A stretch of 64,000 nucleotides of DNA from Avena insularis. Lineage: Eukaryota > Streptophyta > Magnoliopsida > Poales > Poaceae. Positions 11,936-23,430 of the stretch are shown piece by piece. The stretch covers positions 66,884,253-66,948,252 of the forward strand of contig CM042688.1 in NCBI GenBank assembly GCA_023614405.1, read 5' to 3'. Each line of letters opens with the position of its first letter. The stretch's first letter is position 1. A model generated the notes under the pieces. The model searched no databases. It was given only the letters and a program-made list of their open reading frames with translations, and was not told the DNA's origin. The translations under genes were made by a program, and so were the position numbers.

Positions 11936-12787
11936 AACCACACATTATACTCTGTTGGAATATATAAATGAAGTTCATTTGGATCGCACAAATTGTGCCC
12001 ACTCGCCATATTCTTGTGCCACTCGCACTCGTACATGCAAGCAATACGCTATTCACGAAAGTCAACCTCGTCGGCGAGCGGCGCAAGTAGTGCGGCACAA
12101 GGGCACCGGAAGTATCCGGGCCTTGTGCCGTCCACGAAAAACGCCAACCTGGAGCCGCCATTGGAGTCGCCTAGCCCGACTGGCCCACCAGGCCAAGACG
12201 TCCGATACACGCTTCCCACAGCGCTCTGTCCCTCCCACCCTCGAGAAAAGCGACTCGAACGGTTAAGTACCACGCACGGGGACTCCGCAAAATGGGAATC
12301 CCACGCGGCTCGGGAACACACCAAGTAAGAGAGCTGCCTAGGGCTCGCCAAGCGACTGGCTCTCCGGGCCAGGGGAGGAGACGCGTTACAAAAAACGCAT
12401 TCACAACCTGCATCACGACCAATACGGTTGGGCATAACGCTCGGGGTCTCGCTCATAGGCGAACCCTACTCGCGCTCGAGGACTCTCTCACAAATCAGCC
12501 CTACTCGCGCTCGGGGACTCGCTCACAAATCAGCCCTACTCGCGCTCGGGGACTCGCCACTCAGAAGACGCGAGGGATAAAAACAAACGCGTAAACAAAT
12601 CAAACACATAGAAATACATAATCGAGTTATACCCCATTAAAGGGCGGACGCGCTCGGGGACTCGCTCAAATTGTTGAACAACACATTTCCTCAATCATAA
12701 CACGAGTCGACCAAGTCCCCACGACATGCATTACAAAATATCATACAACGTTCGCCACTTGGCATCTATTACAACTCTTGCATTTGC
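11936..12787. other. Element 1 spacer between pol and the antisense gene
   Basis: A non-coding stretch between the converging pol and antisense reading frames. It contains the 35-bp tandem repeat at 12464-12557 and a further ACGCGCTCGGGGACTCGCTC copy near 12648-12668. On the minus strand the sequence just past the antisense stop (12788) has TTGTAA-type motifs near 12762 and 12736 that could act in polyadenylation, but this is only suggestive. Confidence 0.6.
12464..12557. repeat. 35-bp tandem repeat, about 2.7 units
   Basis: The unit begins CCCTACTCGCGCTCGGGGAC and continues TCGCTCACAAATCAG. Units run 12464-12498, 12499-12533 and a partial third to 12557. The first unit differs by two bases. 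Short tandem arrays in the region before the 3' LTR are a known property of Tat-lineage elements. Confidence 0.85.
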
Positions 12788-15700
12788 TTACTCCATAGGC
12801 CCTGACGAAGAAGAAGCGCCACCACCCTTGACGCGCACAAAGGGCTTCCACGGGTTCGTCGGGTACATGGTCAGCGACTTTGCCAATGATGACCGGAAGG
12901 GCTGCTCCGACTTCATGTTGCGGTGCTCCGGCTTGGGGTCGCCAGGCGCCAACACAGTCTCCTGGTACGGCAGCAGATCCCCCATCGCCAAGACACGATC
13001 AGCATAAGGAGTGGCCTTCGCGGTCAGCTTCAGCACCTCCGACATCTCCACCGTGCCGGTCGCCGAGGGATAGCCACTCGTGACATCGTCAAGATCGAAG
13101 TCGTCGGGGAAATGTGCGAGACCCAAGCTCAATGTCGTGGCGGCCCCGCGTCTGAATGCTGAGCGTGTCATCCACTCCACAACCGCGGGCACCTCCTCCA
13201 GATAGCGCCACACCTCCGTGAGCCCCCCATGGATGACTTCGGTGGGAGACATGCCCTGAAGAGCCGCTTGGACACACAACACCGAGGCTGTGGCTGCATT
13301 CACGGCAGTTACGCACTGCGAGGCGGTATAAGTCTGCACCACCGGGTCGCTTTGGCCTACCACAGCTACAAAGTCAGATGTTAGTGAAACAATGAAACCC
13401 CCAAAGTGGGGACCCGACAAAAGACTAAAGCAAAGACAGAGACTCACCAAGGAGCTTGCAGCAATTCTCCTTGACGTGCTTCTCCAAGGCGGTCTGCTCG
13501 TTATGCAGCCCCACGATGATGGAGTCTGTGGCCTTGCGTTCCTCTTCAGCCGCGGCGACGGCAGCCTTCGCCCGTTCTTCAGAAGAAATTGAGGCCGCCT
13601 TAGCCTCCTCCAACTCCTTGACCAGGGAGGCCACTCGCCCATTCGCCGCATCCAGTTCAGCGAGTGGGACATACCCCTCACGGGCCTTGGAGACCTCAGC
13701 CGGGAAACCATCTGCAAGTGGAGATATCAGAGTATTGCACACAACCATCTCATACCAAGCAAAGAAGAACAACGCCAAACACTCACCGATCCTCTCCTGA
13801 AACTCACCTCCTGCGCCTCGCGCAAGTCACGCTCCAGGCGCTCTTGTGCAGCATGTCGATCAGTCGACTCCCGTTGTAACCCCTGAAAAACAACGAGCCC
13901 AGCTAAGCACTGGAAGGAAAAGAAAACCCAATTCCCAGTCGCCGAAATTCAGCGACTAGGAACTCGGGAACTGGAGAAGGAAGAAAAACAAAAACCCAGT
14001 TCCCAGTCGCCGAAATTCAGCGACTAGGAACTCGGGGACTGGAGAAGGAAGAAAAATAAAAACCAGTTCCCAGCCGCCTGAAATTCAGCGACTAGGAACT
14101 CGGGGACTGGAGAAGATAGAAAAACAAAAACCAGTTCCCAGCCGCTGAAATTCAGCGACTAGGAACTCGGCCGAGCATCTTGTGAAGTTCAGCAGCATCA
14201 GTCGACGGGACCGTGAAGGAGGTATGCCCGCGGCGGGCCCCAATCTCCGCGTCCATGATTTCCAGACTCTGTGGAGACTGCGCATCCGTAACGCCCGGAA
14301 ACCCCCTCGCCATAAAGCGAGGGAATGTCGCAGACGCTCTAGCAGGGGCGCTGGCCGCCGGGACCGGCGCCTCCGGCATGGACGCAGCTGGTGCTGGCTC
14401 TGATCGTGTCGCCGCCCCCTCTATGACGAGCGGCGCAGCAGCCGGCTCCGTGGCGCTTCCCCCGGTCGCAGCGTCGTCGGCGCCCCCCTTCTGCTTCTTC
14501 ACGACTTCATCAGTTGCGACATCCTCAGAGGCCTTCCTCTTCTTGGGCAGATCGCCCTCTCCCGCGCCAGTGGACGGTGGAATCTTGGCAACCGAAGGGC
14601 GACCAATCTTTTTAGCCCCTGACCTGCACGAGCCCTTCCAATCAGCACAACCACGACATGAAAGAAGCAAGGCAAATTGGGACGAGGGAGCACAACTTAC
14701 TTGGCGACTGGAAGAACACGAAGCCCGGTACTGATATGGGCAGGTTTGTCCAACTCGGGACCCAGCTTGCGACTGAGCCCCCTCTCGAAGACGTCCGAAG
14801 CCCATGAAACCGAGGGCTTCCTTGACGATGAAGTTGCGGTTGCCAGGATCTCCGACTCCGACGCTGCCGCCTTCGACGACTGTGGCGACGTGGGCGCTGT
14901 CGCCTCGGCTGCTTCTTGGCTTGGAACCCCCGAGATCGTAGGCGCGATCGTCGCCAGGGGAACCTCTACCACCACCTCCGTGTCCTCGCCCTCCGACCCC
15001 TTCGTCGGGACTGCGTCCCTTGGGGCTTTGTGCGACACTTCAGGAGACCCTTTGTCGTCGGAGTTGTCATCCGACTCGAACACCACTGACAACCTGGCCG
15101 GTGATGGAGGCCTCTTTGCCGGCGACTTAGGCCGGCGTGGGGGCTTCGATGGCGTAGCAGTGCGTCGGGACGTTTGCTCCTAGGCAACCTCATCGCCTTC
15201 TTCGAACTCGTCCAGGCTATGGCTCGCTTCGACCTCTCGTTGCTTCTACATTCGGGTCTTGTGAGCCACAGACGCTGGGGGAGGGACTTCTTCTTCCCCG
15301 TCACTGTCGGAAGGATCCCCCTCGGAATCTTCCTCCAGTTCTTGGGGAACTTCTTCGTCAAGCGGAGGGATCCAACCCTCCAATACCTGAAAAAGCTGGG
15401 AACCTCCGCGAGTCAAGACACACCAAGCGAAAAGACTGAAATTGAGGTGCGAACGCAGCGATTGGAAAGAGAACTCACTGTGGGGGCTTCGTTCTTCACA
15501 GGAGTATACGGGGCGACCCTGACCGCCACGCCCATGAACTCCGCGTCGGTAATCTTCTTCAGAGCGGCCTTGTAGTCCTCGGCCTCCCATGACTCCTTGC
15601 TGGTTCGGGATGGATCATGCTTCCCATTGTACTCGTACATCTAGTGTGGATGAGCCGCCAGCGGAACCAGGCGCCGCCCGAGCCAGCAATTGTAGAGGTT

Positions 15701-16345
15701 GATTGGAATCAACCCCTGGTCCTTTAGCTTCTGGATCTGATCCATCATTTCCGCGATGGCCATCCGCTGATCTTCAGGGAGCTTCTTCGGCGCCAGTCGA
15801 TGGGGCTCGCTCCTCTCGGCGACGAATTCAGGGAGAGAGACCTCGCCAGAGGGAGTAGCTTCTTTGATGTAGAACCAGCTTTTCTTCCACTCGCTGGCGG
15901 CCTTCTTCAGCAGGAGGAGCTTGACGAAGTTGGCCTTCGGCTTCAACTCGAAGGTGACCCCGCCTGCGGCCAGCATCAAGCCGCTGGACGCCTCGCGCCT
16001 GATGCGGCCGTGGAAGAGCTCCAGCCACAGCAGGAAATATGGCCTACAGCCGAGGTAGCATTCGCAGAAGGCGATGAAGATCGCCAGCTGCTCGATGCTG
16101 TGTGGACCAAGATCTGAGGGCTTGATCGCGTGCTGTGCGAGAAGCGGAAGAAGAGTAGGGAACCCTAAGCCCCTTTCAAGATGGCTGGTGAAGCAAATGA
16201 ACTCGCCAGGTCGCGGTTTCGGCTCGGTCTCAGAGGAAGGGGGAACCCGCCAATTCCCCTTGCGGAGCACCCCGGTGTCCTCAAAGGATCTCAGCTAGGC
16301 TGTGGTGCACTTGGATTTCCGCCATGAGCCTTTGGGAGGCGCCAT
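12788..16345 (-). pseudogene. Spliced antisense gene of element 1 (putative gypsy-type transposon family), inactivated
   Basis: Six exons on the minus strand fit together: 16345-15479, 15386-14701, 14623-14167, 13882-13787, 13711-13448, 13356-12788 (stop TAA). Four introns have GT(A/G)AGT donors and AG acceptors; the third has donor GTTCCT. Phases agree at all junctions, apart from an apparent 2-base insertion in exon 4 near 13807. The predicted product is about 980 residues. Exon 1 carries the plant family annotated as putative gypsy type transposon (GEFICFTSHLERGLGFP; FCECYLGCRPYFLLWLELF). Exon 2 is acidic and Ser-rich. Exon 3 has a nuclear-localisation-like PKKRK with KKQK downstream. Exon 5 is a heptad-rich coiled coil. 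Exon 6 encodes a conserved-looking globular C-terminus. TAG stops at 16297, 15643, 15248 and 15182 kill this copy. The biochemical function is not known. Confidence 0.8.
13927..14170. repeat. 68-bp tandem repeat with a hairpin in each unit, inside intron 3 of the antisense gene
   Basis: Units start at 13927, 13995, 14063 and 14131, spaced exactly 68 bases; the last is partial. Each unit contains AGTTCC-C-AGTCGC, a loop around GAAATTC, then GCGACT-A-GGAACT: a 12-bp stem with one mismatch. The rest of the unit is A-rich (GGAGAAGGAAGAAAAACAA). The right end of the array coincides with the proposed exon 3 donor at 14166, so every unit carries a copy of the donor-region motif CGAGTTCCTAG (minus strand). 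Confidence 0.85.
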
Positions 16346-16798
16346 CGAGTGAGAAGTGGGATCGCGCGACGCGGGGAGAGTAAGTCGGGAGGAAGCAGAA
16401 AGGAAGAGCAAATGAGGAAGGATGAGGAATGCGGAGCAGGATCACGAAGCTGATCCATCACTCCCCTTTTATGGGAAATGTCACCCGCCAAAATCGAGAT
16501 AGTCGTTACTCACGGTAATTGCGCCGAAGTTACCGTAGGAAATTCCAACGGATAGTTTGACCAGGTCTAACGGTCCAACTCCTATTGGTCTACTCGCCAC
16601 CCGCCAGTCTCTCTTCTCGTCGAAACGATGACTAGACGGTAGTGATGCTTACTGAAGTGACGGATGGGGCTATGGGGAAATTCCCCTTGGTTCCAATAAA
16701 GTCCATCGCCGATTCGACTGAGCGCCCAAATTGGGCTCGCCTACTTCGAACACCAAAAGGACGCCCACGCCTGCGTCAATGATGGCCTCGGGGACTAC
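16346..16798. other. Element 1 region between the antisense start and the 3' LTR, with polypurine tract
   Basis: No reading frame of substance is present. The right end reads GGCCTCGGGGACTAC immediately before the 3' LTR, which is the usual purine-rich plus-strand primer context in this lineage (about 16784-16798). The remainder probably serves as upstream sequence of the minus-strand gene. Confidence 0.55.
16467..16474 (-). promoter_or_regulatory. Candidate TATA box for the antisense gene
   Basis: On the minus strand the sequence reads CATAAAAGGGGAG, about 120 bases upstream of the antisense ATG at 16345. The spacing leaves room for a 5' leader of about 90 bases. The 16346-16798 stretch is otherwise non-coding and would be the promoter region of the antisense gene. 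No other strong TATA motif was seen there. Confidence 0.4.
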
Positions 16799-17298
16799 TG
16801 ATGGGGATATGCCAAAGGGGGTATGCTCAGCAGTGTGTTCCGAGTGGGCCAAAAGGTCTGCAAGTGCGCCTGAAGGACAGCGACTGGACTCTGAAGAAAG
16901 GAAATTCCCATCGACTGGCGACTGGAAGCCCAGAAGCATAGCAGAAGCCCAGTCGGATTAGGTCAAAGGCCCCCGGATCCTTATCTTGTTCGGAGGTAGC
17001 TTGTAAACCCTAGCGAGGTGCTTCATATATAAACCTCCCTAGGGTACCTTAGAGACTTACGTTCCATCATACACCCCCTCAAGTGACTCGCTGCCTAGCC
17101 GTCGAGGTCGCCACCCTTGTAACTCGCTCTCTCATAATCTAATCTAGCAGGAGTAGGTCTTTACCCTTCGGGGGGCCGAACCTGGGTAAACCCATGTGCA
17201 TCCGCCCCCATCTCGCACCGTAGATGGCCGCCAACTCTTCCTCACGAAACACTCAATCGCTGCCTATGGCAGCGACTGCCGTGGCCATTTCCACGACA
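16799..17298 (+). repeat. Element 1, 3' LTR
   Basis: A 500-base LTR, TG...CA, the partner of 5012-5507. It has a clear TATATAAA at 17026-17033, expected to be the element promoter box. It is followed by TGTCT (17299-17303), matching the left flank TGTCC at four of five bases. Confidence 0.93.
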
Positions 17299-19818
17299 TG
17301 TCTAGAAAGCAAAAATCAGGGGGAACAAAAACTTTTTCTTGTTTAATGCTGAAGTGTTTGCTTGTTGTTTGGGTATGCTTATGCATATGAATGTGTATTA
17401 GATGATATACTCCTTACCTAAACATCCGTTGACAAAAGCTACTTCCCAAAATAGTCTTGGCTTAATTTCCATATTCTCAAATGTTCTGGCATTTCAAAAC
17501 ATGAGCCAAGATGCTTATGTAACCAAAACTATTTTTGTAACTTCTATTGACAAAACTATGGAGAGTTATATAATATAATCTCCTTATGTTTCCAAGACAG
17601 AACTTTCAACTACTCTTACCTCTAGGATCTCCAAAACCTTTTTGTAAGCTTTTGGATTCTACTCTTGGTAAAGATGCCAAGGACCTTACCTTGTTCAAAC
17701 TCCAACCTATTTCAAAATACCCATCCTTACCACAAGCTAAGCTTGGTGGTAACCCAAGTAGTAGTTGATTTGTTTTTAAGATGAGTTGCCTTGATCTGCT
17801 GTTGATTTGATTGCTTAGAAGTAGTATGAGCTACTCTAGGAGCTCATCACTATGATCAAGGTGATTCCAAATCAACACACCCTAAGCAAGAAGACCAATC
17901 TGGATATGATCCCTAGCTACCAGGTGATCATCTAAAACCCTTAACCAGATCAATTCTGAAGTGATCCCTTCTAGAAGCTTCCAATTCAATGAAGCCCAAT
18001 AGCAAGCATGGATCCCTTCTACTCAATTTAATCTTCAATATAATCCACTTGATGATGCTTGGGTACTTTGCAACCCATCAAAATCATCTCCACCAACATT
18101 CTAGTCAAAAACCCTAAATCTGCCAAATTTGACTAAGTCTAGAAACTGTTTCAACATCACCTTTTTGGATACCTCCCTTTCTCAACCCTTGTGCATTTTT
18201 GGTAATGCACTTGAACCATCTTATTAACCATCCTAAGGACTACCAAGGCCCACTCTTTCCCTTGGTTAGATCATCCTCCTACACACTTGTTCTTGATGGT
18301 TTTGCAGGCAAGAAATTAACTTTTCCTGCAAATCTAGTCAACATGCCTACTTTGATAGAAGCTCACACCACCATCCAACCTTCTATGGAACACTCTTTGC
18401 ATGGTTGTGTTCTACTAATATAAGTCTATCAATATCTACTTCATTCGTTCCAAGTGGATCTCTGTGCTGCTCAAACCCACAAGCTTCTGAAGGCTAGTTG
18501 ATAATCTGCTTTGGCAGGCTTGTTTTATTCAAAGTTTGAAAGCCTGTCTTGGTGAGCTCAAGTAGGATCAAGCTCAAAACCCTACACCATTGCAATACAT
18601 CACTTGGTCTATCCATCCATATGCCCCATGCCCCAAGGGGGAGATCTGAACTCCAAGATACAACCATGTTTTGATGGTATGAAATTAACATCACCCTAGA
18701 TCCTTACTCTAGGGTATTTCACAAAAATAAACATGGATTATCCCATCCCAAGGTTGAAAATGCTTGATACACCTTGTCTACATCATCTCCCTTGATCACC
18801 AAGATTTATCAATAATTCTCCATAATTATTATGGCACCAAGTCTAATAAATCCCTTTAATAGTCAAAATCTCCAAAACTCCTCTAAAGGAAAGTTTGGTT
18901 TTTGCCAAAACAATTCCCCAACTTTGGACTCATGTGAGTTCCATATATCATACCCTAACTTGCGACTTCAAAAATAAATATTTTTGGAGAGCTTTATTAT
19001 TTCTTTTTGCCCATTTTCTTAAATGGCTGAAATGGAATAATAAATGTTTTAAATACTTTTAAGCCCCAATAAATCTTGGGAAAATTCCCCTAAGTGTGTA
19101 ATAACATTTGGGACCATCTAAAACTGAAAACCAACCTTGTCCAATGTAAATTTATCAAATGATCCTCTAGAAACTACTTCTGCAGTTTTTGAATAGATGA
19201 TTTTAAGTGAACTAAAACTCCTCTGAAAAATCTCAAATAATTCCTGGAGGTGTATATTAACCTTACCCTTCTACCAGTACCTTTTCCTCATCTTGGACAA
19301 TGCAAGTTTCTGAACTTGTTTCACAACCATCTATTCCCCCAATTTGGCAAGTCTATCTAGAAATGAACTAAACCAAGATCAAACCACCACCACTCTTGCA
19401 AGACAAGGTACCATAACACCCAGCACTCATCTCTGGTCGAGTTCCACTGTAGAAATGCACTATAGCACCCCTCTCCCCTTGTCCCATGTGCTTGGATGTG
19501 ATGAGGAGAGAGTTAAGGACAAGCATGGCCAATCAGCTTGCAGCAGCTCTCCTACCTCTCCTCTGCCCTCAGCACAAACCAGAATACCACTCCACCGCCC
19601 CCAGAAAACCCTCCCCTGGTTCCACATCTTCCTCCTCTCCCCTCATGGACGTTGTCCATGGTGCACCCACCTCTCTCGGTTTTTAAGTCCAGAGGCCACC
19701 CCGTGCCTCCCCTGCCCCTCATTTGCCTCCTACTCCCCCCCTCACCACCCAAGATACCCCACCCCCTCTCCTATGCTCTACACTGCTCGAGGGAGAGCAA
19801 GGGAGAAGCTTCGGCCAT
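17299..19818 (+). repeat. 3' LTR of element X, second segment
   Basis: Host sequence resumes after element 1 and continues until element 2. It is AT-rich, non-coding DNA up to about 19330, then CT/GC-rich, ending in the target-site duplication GCCAT (19814-19818). The progression from AT-rich to GC-rich to AT-rich parallels the intact LTR of element Y (38076-41318). Short reading frames such as 19344-19823 are low-complexity and not convincing genes. Confidence 0.6.
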
Positions 19819-22014
19819 TGTAGCATCCCAATTGTCTAACAATTGTAATGCTACTTGGTCTAGTAATATAATGGCTACTTCAAACATATAATTGTTGCAT
19901 CATCATTATATCATGCTCATGTCATCATGCCACCTTGCATTTGAGCATCATATAAAACCCTTTTCCATTTGGTTCTTATCTCATCTGCATTATTAATTGT
20001 ATTTGCCTCTTGATATTGTATTTGGTTCTTGATATATTGTTTAATGCCCAAGTTGAGTTGGGGGCATATCTCTTATTAAATCCACCACCTTTCTTTCACC
20101 ATCCAACTAAAATATGAGCTTTGCATTTTATTTGAGTTTGCCTCTAGCTCATGTGGGTTGGGATGGATCCAATTCTTTCCACATGCTCTCATCTTAGCAT
20201 CATGTTGTTTTTCACAATATTGATATATGAGAGCCACATGGCCACCTTTGCATGCCTTGTGAGTGGAACCTTTTCCTAGCTTCCATAGTTGTGGTCTGGG
20301 GTTATCATCATGTTGGGGTATTTTTGAGGGCTTATTAAATACCTAGTGGCATATACACACTAGCAAGTCCCAAATATAATCCAATGTGATCATCTCCCTA
20401 TACTCCACTTGGAATTCTTCTAAATTCCTTTGCTTGGGCCTTACTCCAATTTTTGGGGATGCATAATAATAATGCCATGTATTAATCTTGTTTTCACAAA
20501 ATAAGCATGGCATTAATTGATTGCATGGGCCATGCAAGAACCATCTTTTGCTAGCTTTGGTTTGTATTTGCTTTTTGAGTGGATCTTTTCTAAAACCCCA
20601 TCATCATCTCCATCCACCCATCACCACCTTCCTTTTCTTCTCTCTTTTGGCCATTTCTTGCTTGAGCTTGTTTTGGGTCTTGCTTGGTCTTGTCAAAGGA
20701 TTGCCACCACCTCATCTTTCCTCTCTCTCTTTACCTCCTAACTCATCTAAAACATCTACCCCTCTCTAAACCTAAACCCTAAGCACCCCCTCTTTCTCTC
20801 CTCCTTCTAAGCCGAGCCACCCCACCATGGCCACCCTAGGCCCCACCGGCCACCCTCTCTCCCTGGCCACCTCTCCCTGCCCTAGCTACCACCCCAAACC
20901 CTAACCTAGCTCCAAACCTAGCTCCACCCCTAACCCGAGCCGCTCCCTCTCTTGCTCCTTCCTCCTGCCTTGTGGCCCCCCTAGCCCGAGCCTCCCACCT
21001 CTCTGGCCGCACCCTACCCCACCAGACGCCTTGCCCCTGTCCCCAGAGCACGTGAGGAGGAGGACAAGGTGGCCGAGCCACCTTTATCATCTACCACCTC
21101 CCACGGCACCCCGCTCCTCCTCTGCCTTATCCACCCCTCTCGCCTCCCCTACATCCCAGATCCAGCCTGACGCCTGGCCTCTCCCCTACGCTCCATCGCC
21201 ACCGCCACACCATCGTCTCCACCGTCGGCCTCCACCGATCTTCCTCTTCCAGCAGTGCAGAACGACGTGGAGGTGGCCGAGGAAGGCCACGCAGTGCTCC
21301 TGCAACCCCCTGTATCGCCGTCGAGGAGAAGAAGCACCGGAGCCGCCAGAACCAGCGCGAGGCCGACGAGAAACCCTAGAACGCTGGCCTCTGCATCATC
21401 GACGATCGCCAGCGTCTCGGCCCGCACGAACACCACCGATGCCCTCCCGGTGAGCCACCTGACCTCCTAGACACGCTCCGCCGCGCTGTAGTCGCCTAGG
21501 GCCGTTGTTCGTTTCATCGAGCACTGACGTCTGCGACGCGTCGTCTGCTGGCCTCGCGTCCTCACGAAACCCTAGCTAGGCCGCGCGCGCCTCCCTGACA
21601 CCAAGCCCAGGCCAGCGCGGCTCTTCTGCGGCTTCGCCCAGGTCCCAGTTCGAGCCCAGGCGGCCGCGCAAGGTCAGGTCGAGCATCGACTGTCCGACGA
21701 TTGAGAGAAGATCCACAAGAGCTCAAGGCTTCACGATACCCCCTACTCTTTTGTCGCATCAAGCCGCGCTCCTTAGGACCCCACCGTCAGCCGCAGTGAC
21801 CGTTTTGCGCAAAACCCCTTGGCCTCTAGTTAACTCAACCCGCGCTCCAGCCTAGCCCCACTGTCGGCCTCTCCACGCTTGTCACAGGCTCATGAGGTCG
21901 ATGGCCCCACTGTCATCCTCTGGCTAGACTAACCTCGAGTGATGAAGCGTTTACAGGCGTGTTGCCCGATCAACCTTGTGGGCCCACTTATGCGTGATGG
22001 CTAGCTCCTCTGAG

Positions 22015-22023
22015 TATAAAAAG
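22015..22023 (+). promoter_or_regulatory. Element 2 LTR TATA box (5' copy)
   Basis: TATAAAAAG sits at the boundary between the GC-rich and AT-rich parts of the LTR and is retained in the right LTR at 31848-31856. It is the best core-promoter candidate in this LTR, placing the start of transcription near 22045. Confidence 0.55.
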
Positions 22024-23430
22024 TATTTCCGAATCTGTTTAAATTCAAATCCTTTTCTAATTATTTCAAATTCAAATATAATTCTGTTTTTAAATAACTT
22101 TCAAAATATAAACCCAAATAATACAAATAATATATGTTTTCAAATCAGAAAAATGTGAGGATTTCAAATATGCAATCCAAAATATATTTTGAACACTTAA
22201 ATTTCTAAGTTTATTTAAATTACAATAAATGCCCCTTTTTCTTAAATAATTAATAACTTTTGATTTATAAGTCCAAATTCAATAAATTATATGTCTAAAA
22301 TGATTAGCTCGACGAGACCTTTCTGTTTATGCATTCCATGGTTTGTTTTGAAGCATGCATCATATAAATATAAAGAGTACAGCAACTTAATTGAGAATAA
22401 AATGGGGCCAAAACTTAATAAAATGTTTATCTCTTGTATGCCACACCTCACCCATGCCATGCTACCTTATTGCCATGCAAATTGTGCATCATTCATCATG
22501 GCATGATTGTTTGCTTGTCGCATTTATTCATATGCTTGTGCACTTTATTTATGTTGGCCCTTGTTTGTTTGGTTCTTCTTCGAATAGACGCGAAAGGTGG
22601 GATATATCAAGAGAACCAGAGCACTACCAGATCCATTCCTCGCTTCAATCGAATGCCAGGCAAGCACTACCACATGCTTGCATACATATAGTACCGACTG
22701 CCTCTATCTTATTCTTGCATCATTGAGTCGCGCTTGCATTAAATTGAATCCCAAGTATTGCATAGCCTTTACTTTTGAACCCCACCGAAGCTTGTACCTC
22801 CATCCCATGAGCCATTACTACAGGAGTTGTTTGAGCCATGCGAGTCGTAGAACAACATGTGTAGGGTATGTGAGTGTCTGATGGATAACGAGGTACCTAA
22901 CCAACTTAACCTGAGTAGTAATGGGATAACTAATGAAAGTGGCATCGGTGAGCCATATTCGCTATTTGGTTTTCAGGCTCACTTGTGTCCCGTACGACCC
23001 CGAGTACTTGATTCCTGTTCCAAGAATATTCGCTATCCACATCCGGAGGCTTATGGACCCCTGAGGCGAGCTTGATTCATTCTTATTTCTTGGGGCCACA
23101 AACTAGTTTGAGGTTTTATTTACGATCATGTACCTATGCCATGCTTTACTGCTTTATTTAAGATTGTGCGAGGTACTGCACACTGTACTGTTTAGGATCG
23201 TGGCCCGTTTTCGCTGTATCGACAAGCCCAGCCACACTTTCGGGTTCCCAGTCGTTACTACCGCCCACAACCTTAAGCCCGTTTGAGCCGGAAGCTTCGT
23301 TATGGATCTACTTAAAGGGGTGGCCCCCTGCAATATTTCTGAATCCTGCAATTGCTTTGTCGTGACTATCTCGTTGGGTTTTGATTTGGTTTTTCCGAGG
23401 CATATCGAGTGTGTGTTGCTATTTGTGCAC

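Larger units (their letters stand above)
5012..17298 (+). mobile_element. Element 1: complete Tat/Retand-like Ty3-Gypsy retrotransposon with an antisense gene
   Basis: A 12.3 kb element with two LTRs (5012-5507 and 16799-17298) that both start TGATGGGG and end ACGACA. It is flanked by TGTCC on the left and TGTCT on the right, a 5-bp duplication with one mismatch. The internal order is primer site, gag, protease, reverse transcriptase, a degenerate RNase H, a second archaeal-type RNase H, integrase, a spacer with tandem repeats, a minus-strand multi-exon gene, and a purine-rich tract. Dual RNase H, the absence of a chromodomain and the extra antisense ORF are known traits of the Tat lineage. 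The coding regions carry many stops and three frameshifts, so the copy is inactive. By hand the LTRs differ at roughly 20 positions plus one indel over about 496 bases. Confidence 0.93.

Noticed and set aside
13425..13717. Long minus-strand frame 12788-13717 read as one uninterrupted ORF
   Set aside because: Its upstream half is a shadow frame (Arg/Trp-rich) of the coiled-coil exon. Splicing at 13447/13357 gives a better protein with matching phase.
19344..19823. Open frames of 117-159 codons in CT-rich sequence
   Set aside because: Low-complexity Pro/Ser-rich translation in several overlapping frames, ends at the element 2 border, and lies in LTR X; no family resemblance.
20836..21453. GC-rich frames on both strands in the element 2 LTR, with a parallel set at 30655-31318
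   Set aside because: The frame is not preserved between the two LTR copies because of indels, and the translation is Arg/Pro-rich low complexity. Treated as LTR promoter sequence, not a gene.
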